NCBI GenBank assembly: GCA_011316305.1
Contig: SAUG01000074.1
Coordinates: 62,001-126,000, forward strand
DNA: 64,000 nucleotides
From: Rusavskia elegans
Taxonomy: Eukaryota; Ascomycota; Lecanoromycetes; Teloschistales; Teloschistaceae
Direction: 5' to 3'
This document shows, one piece after another, positions 26,063 to 39,449 of this stretch (position 1 is its first letter; each line of letters begins with the position of its first letter). The notes beneath the pieces are model-generated. The model had not been told where the DNA came from. It saw only the letters and a list, made by a program, of their open reading frames with translations, and did not search any database. The position numbers were made by a program, and so were the translations under genes.

Positions 26063-28900
26063 ATTATAGATTAAATAATAAATAATCAAAAGTATTACAA
26101 TAATAAATCGATTACTATTTTAAAAGAAAATATATACGCTACTCTAAATTAAAAATAGAATAACCGATAATATTTACCTCGAAAAAAAACGGAAATCTTC
26201 GATTTTATATCGACTTTAGAAGATTTAATATAGTAATATAAAATGATAAATATTCTATAACGTCCCTATATATCAGAAAGCGTTATATTCGAGTCTAGCT
26301 ATAGTCGTAGATATAGTACGAGCTACTAAATAGTAAAGAAATTCTAGTATAGATTATCGTAACTAATTCCGTATAGCCGTAAAGGTATAGTCGCGATATT
26401 ATAAGATATCTTCGTTACGGAAATAATTAAAAAAAGAACAACTAAAGATATTTAATAATTATATTAATAACTAACGAAAAAAACTATCTAATAGAAATAA
26501 AGAAATAATATATATAATAAAAGTAGCCGATAGTATCGATAGATAGCTGTCCGCTAAAAATCTCTATTATAAAGGTCGACTATAGCGGCTATAGGCGGCT
26601 ATAGATAATTAGTTTCGTTTAACCGGCTAATTTTCTAGAATATTTCTATAAAATTATAGACGTAATATATTTTTTCCTACTTCTGGTAAATTTAAAGAAT
26701 AGAATAGAAAAAGCTAAATAGTTTATAAAACTCGACCTAAAATACGTCTTTAATTTATTTAAAATAAAAGAAAGAGATAAATAGAAAATAGTATTTAAAA
26801 TAAAGTACTGACTATTTAAATAATTAGTAGAATCTTTTAAATTAATAAATATACCGACAATTTTATAAAAAACTATTAATAAAATATTATATAACTATCT
26901 GATTATCTTTATTATAGTCTATATAAATAAAATACTAATATATTTAGAAACGAAAAGAAACAACGAAAAGTATATTAATAAAATACTATAGAGGTTCCGA
27001 AAATATAATTTTAGAATTAAAAGAAAAAAAATTAGATTTTTATAAAAAAGAAATAACTTTTATAGATTATAGAATTAGACTAAAAACTATTATAACAAAA
27101 GTAAATAAATTCAAAGCGATAAAAAAATAGCCGGTTCTAAAAAATAAAAAAAAATATATAGATATTTTTTAAATTTATAGAAATCTATTAGAATATAATA
27201 AAAGAAAATATAAAAAAAATAGTACTTTTAATAGATTTACTAAAAAATAATATAATTTTTTAATAGATAAAAATCGAAAACGAAACCTTTAAAAAATTTA
27301 AATAAAGTTTCGAAAATAAAAAAGTTCTAGAAATTTTCGATCTAGATAAATAAATAATAATATTTATCGACGTATTAAATAGAAAATTAAGATTATATAT
27401 AGTATAAAAAAATAAACCTTTAAAATACTATTCTAGGAAATTAATATCGATAAAAGTTAATTATATAATTATAGATAAAGAGATACTAATAATTATAGTA
27501 AACTTCGTATACTAGAAAATCTATATAAAAGAAATATCGAAAAAGATTATAATCTATATAGATTATAAAAATCTTTTTTTACTACTAGTTAATAAAAGAT
27601 TTAACTAAAGATAAATAAAATAGATAAAAGAAATTATTTACTATAATTTTAAAACCAAGTATATTTAAAGTATAGATAATACCGTAGTCGATACTAGCGG
27701 ACTACGAAGTAGTAGAAAAAATAAATAGACTTTTATTAAAAAGAAATAGAAATATTCTAGAAAGAGCTAAAATATCGGAAAACGTTAATAATATAATCCG
27801 ATAAATTTATAATTTTAAGATAGTAGAATACTAGAAATTTAAAAAAAATTTAAAAAGGATTTAAAAGGAACTAAATATAAAGATCTTGAAAAAATAATTA
27901 AAAAATATAGTAAAAACTGTCTAAAATATACTATAGTAAAAAACAGCCGGATAGAATAAATCGGTAAACTATATCCGATTTAAATATTAGAAAAACTATA
28001 TTAGTAAATTATAATAGACTTCGTAATAGATTTATTAAAATCTATCGTTTCTTTCTTTTAAATACTATAAAATAAAATAGTGAAAATAGTTAATATATTT
28101 ATAAAATATTTAAAGTTAGTACTATATAAAATAATAATAATAGTAAAATAACTGGTTATTTTTATTATTAAAAATAGTAGTCTATAAAAAAAGAATCGCA
28201 AAAAAAATTATATTAGATAGAAATAAACTGTTCGTTTTAAATTTTATAAAAGAATTTATATAAATAGTAGAAATAGAATAGATAATATTGTTTTTATTCT
28301 ATTTCTAGATCGATAGCCAGATAGAAAAAATAAACCAAATATTAGAAATTTATCTAAAAATCTACTATTTAAAAAAAGATAAAGATTAGAAATAATTTCT
28401 TTTAATAATATAAATAGAAAATAATTTATTTTATTACGAAAATATCTAAATAATACTAGATAATTTCTATATAGCAAGATATTAAAATAGAGTATTATTA
28501 TCGAGATAAAAAACCTAGCAGCGCAAGTATTTAAAAATAAAATAAAAAATAAATAGAATAAAACGAAAGCAAGAATCTAAAAAAATAAAAAAAAAAATAA
28601 AAGAAAAAGTAAATAAAAGCAAAAAATACTATAATATAAAGAAAGGCGATAAAATATTTCTTTTAACAAAAATTCTAATAGATAGAAAGTTAGATAAACT
28701 ATATATAGAGGTATTTAAAATATAAAATATTAAAGAAACTATAGTATATTTTAAAATATCGGCGATAGAAATATTTCTAAGGTTCTATATTAATCTATTT
28801 AAAAAAGTATCCGATAGTATATCGTTCGCGAGATTTTAATATTATATAAAAAGAAAAGAATATAAAATTAAATAAATTATCGAAAAAAATAAAAAAAACT
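26063..28900 (+). pseudogene. Decayed pol (RT, RNase H, integrase) of element B
   Basis: Reverse transcriptase begins at about 26063 with the KKNG and IDFRRFN blocks near 26190-26230, is interrupted by a solo LTR at 26256-26667, and resumes at 26680 with KLDL. The catalytic box reads YINKILIY near 26920. RNase H covers about 27290-27640 and includes a readable YYSRKL block. Integrase starts near 28010 (IDFVIDLLKS). Stops are abundant. Confidence 0.8.
26256..26667 (-). repeat. Solo LTR of family B inside reverse transcriptase (antisense)
   Basis: 412 bp flanked by TATTC (26251-26255) and TATTT (26668-26672), a 5-bp target duplication with a C-to-T change of the RIP type. The pol frame is continuous across it when it is removed. 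Confidence 0.85.
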
Positions 28901-29024
28901 AACGAACTTCTGATTAAATAGAAAAGATTTCTAGACGAAGAAAATATATAGGAACCAAAAAAATATCTTAAAAACGTCTAGAAAATTTTTAAAAAAGGTT
29001 AGAAAAATACTATAAAGAGGATCG

Positions 29025-29427
29025 TATTATATCTACGACTTTATAGAAGTATTTATATTTATTAATTAGATAAACCGATTAATAGCTTAGTCTAATTAGA
29101 GCCGCCGAGGCTATAGAATCGTTTCTATTTAATAGATCGGTTCTATCGGATATATCGGCTTTTATTTTATATATATCGCTTTTTATAGCCTAGTAGATAG
29201 CTTTTCTTATTAATAGTTATATAATTATTAAATATTATCCAATTTATTTCTAATAATTATCTATATAATAATAACGTCTTATAATATCGTATCTATATTT
29301 TTATAACTATATAGGACTAGTTACGATAATCTACGCTAGAATTCTTTTACTATTTAATAGCTTGTACTACGTCTACGGCTGTAGCTAGACTCGAACGCAA
29401 CGCTTTCTAATATATAAGGACGTTATA
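29025..29427 (+). repeat. 3' LTR of element B (subfamily 2)
   Basis: 403 bp after a purine-rich tract (ATAAAGAGGATCG). The central part (GATCGGTTCTATCGG) differs from subfamily 1 and matches the LTR at 33059-33461 instead. Confidence 0.75.
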
Positions 29428-30765
29428 AATTATTAAAATAGATATTTATATTTCTTTTAGATTTTAGTTTTCTATATTGCGATTTTTTTTTTTAATTTTT
29501 TATCTAAATTACGGATCTATTAATAATTTATTCCGGATATAATATCGAATTTTTTATATAAAAAGTTCTTATATATTAGATAATATATAATCTATACTTC
29601 AATTTTCTTAATACTATTTTTTAATATCAGAATTTTTAAAATCTATTGATTTGATTTATTATCTAAAATAATATATTGTCTAGAACTTATCATTAATATA
29701 AAATCCGAAACTTCGATAAATTCGTTTTTTATTTAGATTTTAATATTTTTAATTCGATTACTTTCTATAAAATATTTTAAAATATATTCTACGATATTTT
29801 ATAAAGTTTATTTTTCTTTTCTTTATTTATTAAAGCTATTATCTAATATTTTCCGATTTTAATTTTAAATACTACTATAAAAGATTTTTTTATCTAATAT
29901 AGTTTAGATTCTATTATCGTTTTTATTTTATTTTAGTTCTATAGAATACTATTTCAGTTTCTTTTTATCTAATAAATGATTAAAGTAATTATTATTATAA
30001 TAGATTATCTATTTTTGTAATTTATATTTTTTACTTTTCTTTTTAATTATTTTTTCTATTATTTTAAATTAATATTCGGTTATTTCTATTATTTTTTTAA
30101 TTGAATAATTTTCTTTAAAATATCCTATTATTTTATATAAATAGTAAACTTTAATCGATAATATTTTAATTTTAGTAATATTCAATTCTATTAGATTTCT
30201 TTCAAAATACTTTTTAACGAATTCTATTTTATTAATTACCTGTATATCTATAAATTCTTCGTACTATCTAATATTAATATTTCTTATTAATTTAACTAGT
30301 ATTACTAGCGAATTAGATTCTTTTAATTATTATTATAGCTTTTTTAACTTTTATATAGAGTTTTTTATAGAAATAGACTTTTAAAACTAAAATTCTCTAG
30401 TCTATCTAATAGACTATTAATCTAAATTAATTGATATAAATAGTATTAACTTTTACTATTTTAGAATTATTAGTTTTTTTTCTATTATTTAATTTATATC
30501 ATTACTACTAAAGGTTTTATTTATAGCTATAATCAAATTACTAAAATTATTAAAATCCTAGGCTATTTTATTTTCTTTTCAGTTTTCCGATTTATTAAAA
30601 TAGTCTTCTATACGGGACTATATCTATTTAAAAACTATTTTCTCTAGATATAATATTCTAAATAGAATTTTAATCGTTTTATTCGAAAATTAATTTATAT
30701 ATAATATTGTATTTTTTATTTAGATAAATTGTAGTTTTAAAAGTTTTTTATTTTCTTTATAGATA

Positions 30766-32973
30766 TAGATTGGCCGTCGGGTCGGATTTCGAATCCGGGT
30801 TAAAAAAATTAATTCGATTTAAATCGATTCCGACTTTTCTAAATATCGACTCGATTCGGTTTCGAGTTAAATTCGGATTTCTAGATTTAACCCGCTAAAA
30901 CTATTAAGTTCTAATATAAAGATCTAATTTTAATATTAAAAATTTATTACTTCTAAATATAGTATTTTTATATATAGAAGAATATACTTTTACTACCTAA
31001 TTATTTTTATTAATTTTAATAATATTATTACTAATTTTATCCATCTTTTTATAAAAAGATTTAATATATTTATTAGCTATTTTTTCGATATAATTAAACT
31101 TTTTAGTAAACGTTATCTATTTTTATAGAAAGTCTAGAACTCTAGCGGATTAAAGTTTTTAGAAACCGATATAATAGATTATTAATTATTAGATAAAATT
31201 AACGATTAGAGCTATATATTTTATTTAAATTATTCTATTCGAACTATTATTAGTAATATTAAATAAAAGAAAATAATAGAAATAAATATTTCTCTACTAG
31301 ATAATTCTTTTTATACTCGATATATTACTTTAATATAATATTTTATTCTATTTCTACTTTGTCTATTCGATAGTTATCGTCTTTTCTATATTTTTTATAA
31401 AAATATTAATACGTATATCGTTTTTATAATTTAATACAATATATAGATTAGTGTTCAGTATAGTATATATTACCTTATTATATTACTATAAATCTTTCTC
31501 TCGATTCTATAATCTATTTTCTAGTTTCTAGTATTTTATTTTAATCCAGCCTTTATTTTTATATCTACGCTATTTTAGAAATTTATTTCTTTGAATTTTT
31601 TTAGGTATATATATATTATAGTTTAGTTTTTATTCTATTTTTATAGAAATTATATTCGGTATCGAACTACTTTTTACTATTTTCATAGTTTATAACTAAT
31701 TTAGATTTTATAGATAGTAGTTTTAATTTAGATATTGTAGATAGTATACTAAATAATATAATAGAGTAATATAATTAGTAGCTATAGAAATATCTAAAAA
31801 TTCTATATATTAATAATATTATAGTAGTAGAATACGCTAGAAATTTAAAGAAATATATAGATTTATTTAGAACTTTCATTTTCTAGCTGTAATATAGCCG
31901 ACGATTATTTAAATAACTTTATTTTATTTCTAATCTTCCTTTTTTTAATAACTAACTACTTTAATAAAGAATTAATATATTATATACTATATCGTATCAT
32001 AATTTATCCTATTATTAATCTTTCGTTTCTTTCGTTGATCGTAGCGTATAATATAGTATATACGAATCTGAATAGAGATAATATATTAAAGTAATATAAT
32101 TTATCATAATATAACGCTAAAACTATTTTAGATAAGAAATTAACTCCGATTTATATAAATATAAATAAGATTCGAGAAAATAGAATCGAAAAAGTAAAAA
32201 AAAAAGTAAAAAGAAATTTTATAGCGCTATAGTATCGATAATATTTTCAAATAATATATTCCGAATAATCTAGCTAATAGTCTATTAAAAGAAATATAAG
32301 TAGAAATTTAGAACCGTTATTTTTTAAAAAATGTATAGATATTAGAATTATTTTAAAACTTTTATTTCTAAAGTACTTTTCGCTAGACTATATCGCGAAA
32401 TTTTTATCGACGTTACTATTGTACGACGTATACGTATAAATAGAAAAACCGATAGAATATAAAATATAACGTTAATAGTTTTATAGAATGTAATAGAAAA
32501 ATATATAATTACTTCCCTATTAAATAAATAGATTATTTTACTATATATCAAACGTATTACTATTTAGTAAAGATATAACTAGTTTATTAAAAGATTAATA
32601 TAAAATATAAAGATATAGCCGAAAATATAATAATAGATAGCTAATAATTTATTTTAAAAGATTAAAAATTTTAAAAAAAAAGATATATTTAATATATCAT
32701 TTATAGAATACTGATATATAAACTAGCATTAAATGAAATATTATACTATTTTATATTACTTCTATTGACTTTTATTTTCGACTATCTAATATAACTATAA
32801 ATCGGGTCGGATCGGATTTCTATTAGTTTCTATTTTATAATTTAATCTGACTTTCGGTTCTAACTTTAAAACTCGACCTATACCGTTTAATAGATCGGGT
32901 TGAACTAATTTACTAAAATTCGGGTCGGATTTCCGAAATATCGACGGAAATCTATATCGAAGTAGTTAGTTTA
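30766..32973. mobile_element. hAT-like element E1, 2.2 kb
   Basis: Termini TAGATTGGCC and the mutated TTAGTTTA lie between perfect 8-bp duplications TATAGATA (30758-30765 and 32974-32981). Both ends carry subterminal clusters of TCGGATT and CGAATCC-type motifs, as expected for hAT elements, and match the ends of E2 and E3. The interior of about 1.8 kb is heavily mutated. I cannot read a transposase in it, so it may be non-autonomous or too decayed. Confidence 0.75.
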
Positions 32974-33058
32974 TATAGATATTAGACGTAGCCGTTTTAA
33001 TACTATCGGTTCGATCTACAAAACGAGATAATAAAACTAATTTAATAAACTATTAAAA

Positions 33059-33461
33059 TATAATGTTTCTATATATTAGAAAATATTACGTTCGAATTTA
33101 ACTATAGTTATCGGCGTAGGTCTAGTGATTGAATAGTAAGAAAATTCTAGTATAAAATATTTTAACTGATTTTTTAAATCTATATATATAAAGTTATAAT
33201 ATTATAAAATATCTTTATTACGTAGTTAATTGAAAAAAACAAATAGAGCAGAATTTAGTAATTATGATAATAATTAATAAAAGAGGCTATCTAATAGAAA
33301 TAAATAGCGATATATATAATCAAAGAGTCGATCTATCCGATAGAACCGATTTACTAAATAGAAGCGATCCCGCGGTTCTAACGGCTCTATTTAGACTAAG
33401 TTATTAATCCGTTTATTTAATTAATAAAAGTAAATATTTTTATAGAATCGTAAATGCAACG
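33059..33461 (-). repeat. 5' LTR of B'' (subfamily 2)
   Basis: About 403 bp; the minus-strand start reads GTTGCATTTACGATTC. It shares the subfamily 2 centre with 29025-29427. Boundaries are good to a few bases. Confidence 0.72.
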
Positions 33462-33527
33462 ATTAAATTATCTAGAAATAATTTTATAAATTATTATTTT
33501 TAGTAAATTTCGATTAAATTGATCGTC

Positions 33528-33745
33528 TGTAAGGCGCCAAACGCGTTATATAGGCCCTGGAGATATAATTGGAACGCTTGGAGACGAGGCTCGCCGCCTA
33601 GTCGCTAGAGCGTCGCTAACGTATCGGATCTCGATTCTTCCCCGCTTTTTCTCTTCTTTTATTACTAGGCTATATCCTAGTCTTTCTAGAGTATAAATTA
33701 GTTCTATAATATACCTTTTATCTAGTCTATAATTATATACTATTC
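33528..33745 (+). repeat. 5' LTR of element D
   Basis: Starts TGTAAGGCGCC and matches 41811-41988 and the reverse complement of 45017-45258. It is GC-rich for this block around 33580-33650 and retains several TG and CA dinucleotides. The 3' boundary is uncertain because the other copies are truncated by hAT-like elements. Confidence 0.7.
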
Positions 33746-33949
33746 TAGGAATCTATCTATTTTATAGTTTTAATTTATTAATTCAAACGTTTTTAGTTCG
33801 TTATATATTTGCTATAGTATAAATATATTAATATCGACGTGTAGTATTTATAGTAGTTATAGCTAAAGTAAAGTATTTTAAGTAAAACTATTTTAAGCTA
33901 GCGCTAAAGTTAGTAAATCGCGAATTATAAATATTATAGATTAATCTAA

Positions 33950-36900
33950 TAAATATAATCTATCTATATTAAAAATATCCGATAAAAAAAATTCTAATTT
34001 ATCTTTTATTATTTAGAAAATCTAATTAAAATTCTATAATCATCTTATTACTAGTATATTAATAGATTATACTATTTCAGATAGCTAAATCTATTAATAA
34101 TAGCAATTAATAATTAGTTATAGTCTAATAGAAATTTTTTTTAGAAATTTTCTATTTCTAGAGATTCTAATTTCGATTAGCTATCTAATAGTAGTAATAA
34201 CCCGAATAATAATAGAAATAATAGCGACGACTCTAATAATAATAAAAAGTTTTAAACTTTAAAATTTTAAATAGTAGTAAAAAAGAAAATCCTTTAAAAA
34301 ATATACTATGGAATAAAAGCTTTTTATATAATAGATCTGGACTATATTCTAGATAATAATTAATCTTTTTATAAACTAGCTATTAGGTTTTCGCGAACGC
34401 TATAAATTTCGTTAAAATTAAAAATTTAAAAGTCTAAAAAATATAGCGATAAAATAACCTTTAAAAAATACTATAAATAGATTAAATTCTATAGAAATTA
34501 GTTTTATAAATCCGATATTTTATCTATCTATACGGATTAAATTCGATAGACCTAAAATTTTATTAATAGTTAGAAGTTAAGCTATTAGCTCGAAAAAAAG
34601 AATCTTTTATTAATAAAAATACCTTTAACGATATATTATAAAACAAGTTTATAGATTATTTTTTGAATTTTACTATTAATCCTAAATTTTATTTATTAGA
34701 TACTATATTAAAGTATTTTTATTCAATCTAGAATAAAGTTTAGGATATTCTAGAATTCTATAATTTTCTTATATTATTAAAAGCCTAGCTATTTTTTTTA
34801 TCAGAAAAATAATATTCGATTTTTTTTTTAAAATTTATCCGAAGTTATAGTATATTATACGCGTTTAAAACGCGAAATTAAAAGACTTCGGCTATAATAA
34901 ATATATAGTTTAAACTATTTAATAAAAAATATTGATAAAGCGATACTAGATTAATAGTAGAATTTTTCTATTAATAGATCTTATCTACTTCCGTATAGTA
35001 AAGGGAATTTTTAAGAATTCGAAAACCGAAACCGAGAAAGCTAATTATAAGATATTCGGAATAGTATCGATAGAGAAATAATTTCTAATATTAATAATAA
35101 TAATTTTAGAAAATATAAATAGAATAATAAATCTAAAACCTGCTTTATTTATAGTAATATAGATTATTAATTTAAAAATTATCCTAAAAACGAGAACTAA
35201 AGTTTAAATAATTAAAAGTCTAATAACTTTTATAGTAATAGTAATTAATCGTTTAAAAAACCTACTATTAATACGATAAAAAGTAAATCTAATAATACTA
35301 ACTAGTTAAAAAACAAAAAGAGCTAGTTATTACTTTAATAATCGCTTAGAATTAATAAATTAAAGTAAAAAACGGTTTTTTAATAAAAGTATTTAATAAA
35401 TTACTAGTAAAAGGATATAGTAAAATTAAAATATTTTTAGATCTAAACTTCTAGATTAATTTTATTTCGTGATTTTTTATTATTTAATATAATCTAGAAT
35501 CTATTTAAAAAACCGAAAAACTTTATTTTTAATAGATTAGAAATTAGCGCGCTGTCTATTATAGAATATATAATTTAAACTAGATAATATTAAATTATTA
35601 AAACGATTAGAAAATATATATATTACGATTCTATACTCTAGATATAACTAATAAATATAGTATTTTTCTAAATATATTAGTTTTATATTGAATATATATA
35701 GTTATAGACCTAAAAATAAAATAATAGCGATTTTCTATCTATAATAAAATAATATAAAATAACCAGATAGAAATAAAATAGTTAACCCGTTTTAGTATTA
35801 ATTTAGCGGTAATTTTTATTTATATATTATAGACCGAGAAGTATATATTAATATATATAATATCGATTACCGCCGTATATATAAAAACTAATAACGATAT
35901 TATTATATAAATAGAAGTTAATAGCGTCGATAAAAATAAAAATAATAAAAATATATAATAGTCCGAGCCGATCCCGAAATCTATATATAAAGAAATCGAA
36001 ACTTATAATATATATCTAGTATATATTTTACTATCGTTTAAAAATACCGATTATATAATTAAATTAGATAGGAAAGATTCGTTATATAATTTAATTTATA
36101 GCCAATTTAAATCCGAACTTAATAAACTATAGAATTATCTAAATAGTAATTTAAAAAAAAATTAGATCCGTTATTTAATATTTTCTATAGATATTTTAAT
36201 CTTTTTTATATTAAAAAAAGATAGTAGTTTTCGTATATATATCGACTATAGAGGCTTTATTAAAATAATAATTAAAAACTATTATCTTTTATTTTTTATT
36301 TCTAAAATTCTAAATCGATTATTAAAAGTAAAGTACTTTTCTAGATATAATATTAAAAATTTCTACTATCGAGTCCGGATTAAAAAAGATAATAAATAAA
36401 AAATCGCGTTTTATATAAAATATAGATATTTCGAATATTTTATAATATTTTTCGCTTTTACTAATATATTTATAATTTTCTAAATTTATATTAATCGGGC
36501 TTTAAAAGAATTAATAAATATTTACTATATAATTTACCTAGATAATATTTTAATTTTTTCTAATTCGGAAAGAAAATATTAGAAATATATTAAATAGAGC
36601 GTTCGAAAGCTTTATAATATATAGCTATATTTTAATCTTAAAAAATATACTTTCAATATTAAAAATATAGAGTTTTTAAACTTTATCGTATCTATAGAAA
36701 ATATATTAATAGACTTTGAACGAGTAGAAACTATTTAGAAATAGCTAGTTCTAAAAACTTATCGGAAGGTATAGATTTTTTTAAAATTTATTAATTTCTA
36801 TCGATATATTATTTATTAGTATTTTCGAATCATCGCGCCTCTAATAAATTTATTTATAAGAAATATAGCTAGAAAGAAATCGAAATCGTTTTACAAGACT

Positions 36901-39445
36901 ATTAGAATCTAAAAAGCTTTTAAAAAACTAAAATATACTTTTAATACTACTAGAGTATTATAGTATTTCGATCTAAAAAAAAATCTATATTAAAATTAAT
37001 ATTTCTAAAATCGGATTAGCTAGAATTATATTTTAATCTAATAAAAATAGTCGCTAGTATCTAATTATATTCTAGTTAAAAAAGATAATTTCTACCGAAT
37101 ATAACTATAAAATATATAATATCGAATTATTTACTATTATTATAATCATTGAATAGTAAAAATATTATTTTAAAGGTATAAAATATATAGTAAATATCTA
37201 GATAGATTATAATAATTTTAAGAATTTAATAAAAATTAAAAAATATAATATTCGATAATATTATTAGATTATTAAATTAGCTACTATAGATTTCAATTTC
37301 CTCTAATATTTAGAAAAAACTAATCCAGCTAATCCGCCTTCTGAAAAGCCGGATTATAAGAATATTAATTTTTAAATCTAGATAATATTATCTATATTTT
37401 AGTAGAAGCTAAATTTTACTAGCTATAAATCTAGTAGTAAACTATTTACTATATAAAGGATTCGAATTAATTATATTTTACGCGGGCGTATAACTAGAAG
37501 GCCTAGAATACCTTTTATAAAATCTAAAAACTCTAAAAATAATAGAATTAACTTTCTATTACTAAATAAAGAACGCGATATATTTTATATATTAAAAATA
37601 CTTTCGGGTATAATAGGCTATTAACGCGGTAGTAATAGGTTAGTAATAACTATTTCCGATTAAAAATACGATAATAAAATAAATTCTATTACTAGAAATA
37701 TATACTATAGCCTAGATATTCTTTATTAAACAGTATAGAAAGCTACTATTAATAAAACGGTTTATAGTAAAATAATTTCTAGTCAACGCGATATATTTAT
37801 TTAGTTTTAAAATCGGAGACGCCGAAGTTTAAAAGTATTTATAAACTATCTAATATAAATCGAAAAAAAAAGCCGGGCTATAAAATATAGAAGCAGGGAC
37901 TAGTTTGAACTTTTTAAAAAAATCTTTATATATATTTAAAAACAAGATACTATATATAGAACTTCTAGCGAAATATTATAATAATTTTATAGCTAAATAT
38001 TTCGGATATTAGCGAACTTTATTAATTATTTATCGTAGCTATAGCTAGCCGAAACTATTTCAATATATCTAGAAATATAAAGAAATATATAATATCTATT
38101 AATAAATTAAAGTCTATAGATATAAATCGTATAGAAAGTTATAGAATTTTCTATACTTTATATAACTATAGAAAGAAATAGTAATAGATTTTATTACTAG
38201 ATTATTATCTATTTAATACTTTCGAAACGTAATAGATTTAGTATTTATAATTGTCGATCGATTAACTAAAATAGTAAGATATATTCCTTATTATAAAATA
38301 TTTAATATAAAGGATTTTATATAATTTATTATTAATAAATTTTAGTATAAAGAATTTATTTTCAATAGAACTATTAATAATAGAGATTCGCTATTTATAA
38401 ACGAATTCTAATCAGAGGTCTATTATTATCTAAAAATTAAACGTTATTTAAATACTATATTTTATTATTAAATAAATAGATAGACTGAATAATAGAATTA
38501 ATTACTAGAATTATATCTAAAAGTATATATTTATAAAAAATAGAAAATGTAAATTAAATTTTTATCTTTAGCTAAATTTATCTATAATAATAGTAAATAT
38601 AATATTATATAAATATCTCTTTTTAAAATATTTATAGGCTATAATCCAGATATAATATTTAAAAGCGTTAAAGATAATACTATAGAAAGAAAGATAGTAA
38701 ATATAAAATATTAATAGTAAAAAAAAAAGTCGTAAACTTATAAAAGATATATAAATCGAAATATATAAATTAGAATAAAATTTAGATAAATCAAATTAAA
38801 AACTATAATAAAGAATATTAACCGATAGAATATAAAATTAGTAGTTTAATACTATTATCTATAAAAAATCTAAAATTTAAATAATTAAAAAAGATTATCT
38901 TTAAATTAATAAAATTATATTAGATTTCGAAATATATAGATTTTTAGATTTACCGGTTAGTTTTTTTTTATTAAATTAAAGATCTATAATACCTTTTATA
39001 TATTTTTATTAGAAAAATTCTATTACCGTTAGAATAGTAAACTGCTCGAATATCTATTACCGGATTTTATCGATAATAAAAAGAAATAGAAAATAGAAAC
39101 TATTTTAATTAAAAGGTTTATAATTAGTCTGGCCGTTTTATCGGGTTTCGAACCCGGATCGGAGGAACCGATCCGAGTTTCTAACCGTATTAGGAAGGAG
39201 ACTAACTTTAACTAGTAATTTTAACGCGTTAGTCACGTTTATCGCGAAGTCGGGTCGCCACTTTGGACCGAAATGGCCAATCTATTTATAATACCTAAAA
39301 AAAGTAAAAAGCTAAAAGCTAAATATCTAATTAAATAAATTTATTAACTAAAAGAATATAATTTTTAATAATTATAAAAATATTTTAAAAATATTTAAAA
39401 GTTTATCGAAGTATATAATTAGGATAACCTTCTAATAAAAAAGTA
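33950..39445 (+). pseudogene. Decayed gag-pol of element D with chromodomain
   Basis: The zinc knuckle lies at 35139-35193, with three of four ligands mutated to Tyr. Reverse transcriptase covers about 36230-36600, with IDYRGF near 36240 and YLDNILIFS near 36537. RNase H is at about 36950-37290. Integrase is at about 38190-38700 and includes IVDRLTK near 38250. A chromodomain-like segment occupies about 39325-39440, separated from integrase by MITE copy 3. In-frame stops are numerous. Confidence 0.8.
39125..39284. mobile_element. 160-bp hAT-type MITE, copy 3
   Basis: Exactly 160 bp with termini TAGTCTGGCC and GGCCAATCTA. A perfect 8-bp target duplication TTTATAAT flanks it (39117-39124, 39285-39292). 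The right half is nearly identical to copies 1 and 2, including CGCGAAGTCGGGTCGCCACT. It lies in element D between integrase and chromodomain. Confidence 0.9.
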
Positions 39446-39449
39446 TAAA

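Larger units (their letters stand above)
21734..29427 (+). mobile_element. Ty3/gypsy LTR retrotransposon B, RIP-inactivated, with nested insertions
   Basis: 5' LTR at 21734-22145 (TG intact at the start), gag, protease, reverse transcriptase, RNase H, integrase, then LTR 29025-29427. Three insertions interrupt it: an unclassified repeat in gag (22668-23612) and two lone LTR-B copies (25651-26062 on +, 26256-26667 on -) before and inside the reverse transcriptase. Without them the internal region is about 5 kb, normal for the group. The two end LTRs belong to different subfamilies, so B may be a recombinant. Confidence 0.8.
29428..33461 (-). mobile_element. Ty3/gypsy copy B'', 5' part, with hAT-like insertion
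   Basis: Minus-strand copy with its 5' LTR at 33059-33461. The first 75 internal bases (32984-33058) match 22146-22220 of element B. A 2.2-kb hAT-like element (30766-32973) follows, then gag sequence runs on down to 29428, where it meets the LTR end of element B. The rest of B'' is absent from this side. Confidence 0.72.

Noticed and set aside
28256..28477. 73-codon minus-strand frame in the AT-rich block
   Set aside because: It overlaps the decayed integrase of element B on the other strand, is made of Phe/Leu/Ile/Tyr-rich low-complexity sequence, and has no family resemblance.
32348..32551. 67-codon minus-strand frame inside hAT-like element E1
   Set aside because: Too short, composition-driven and without a transposase motif.
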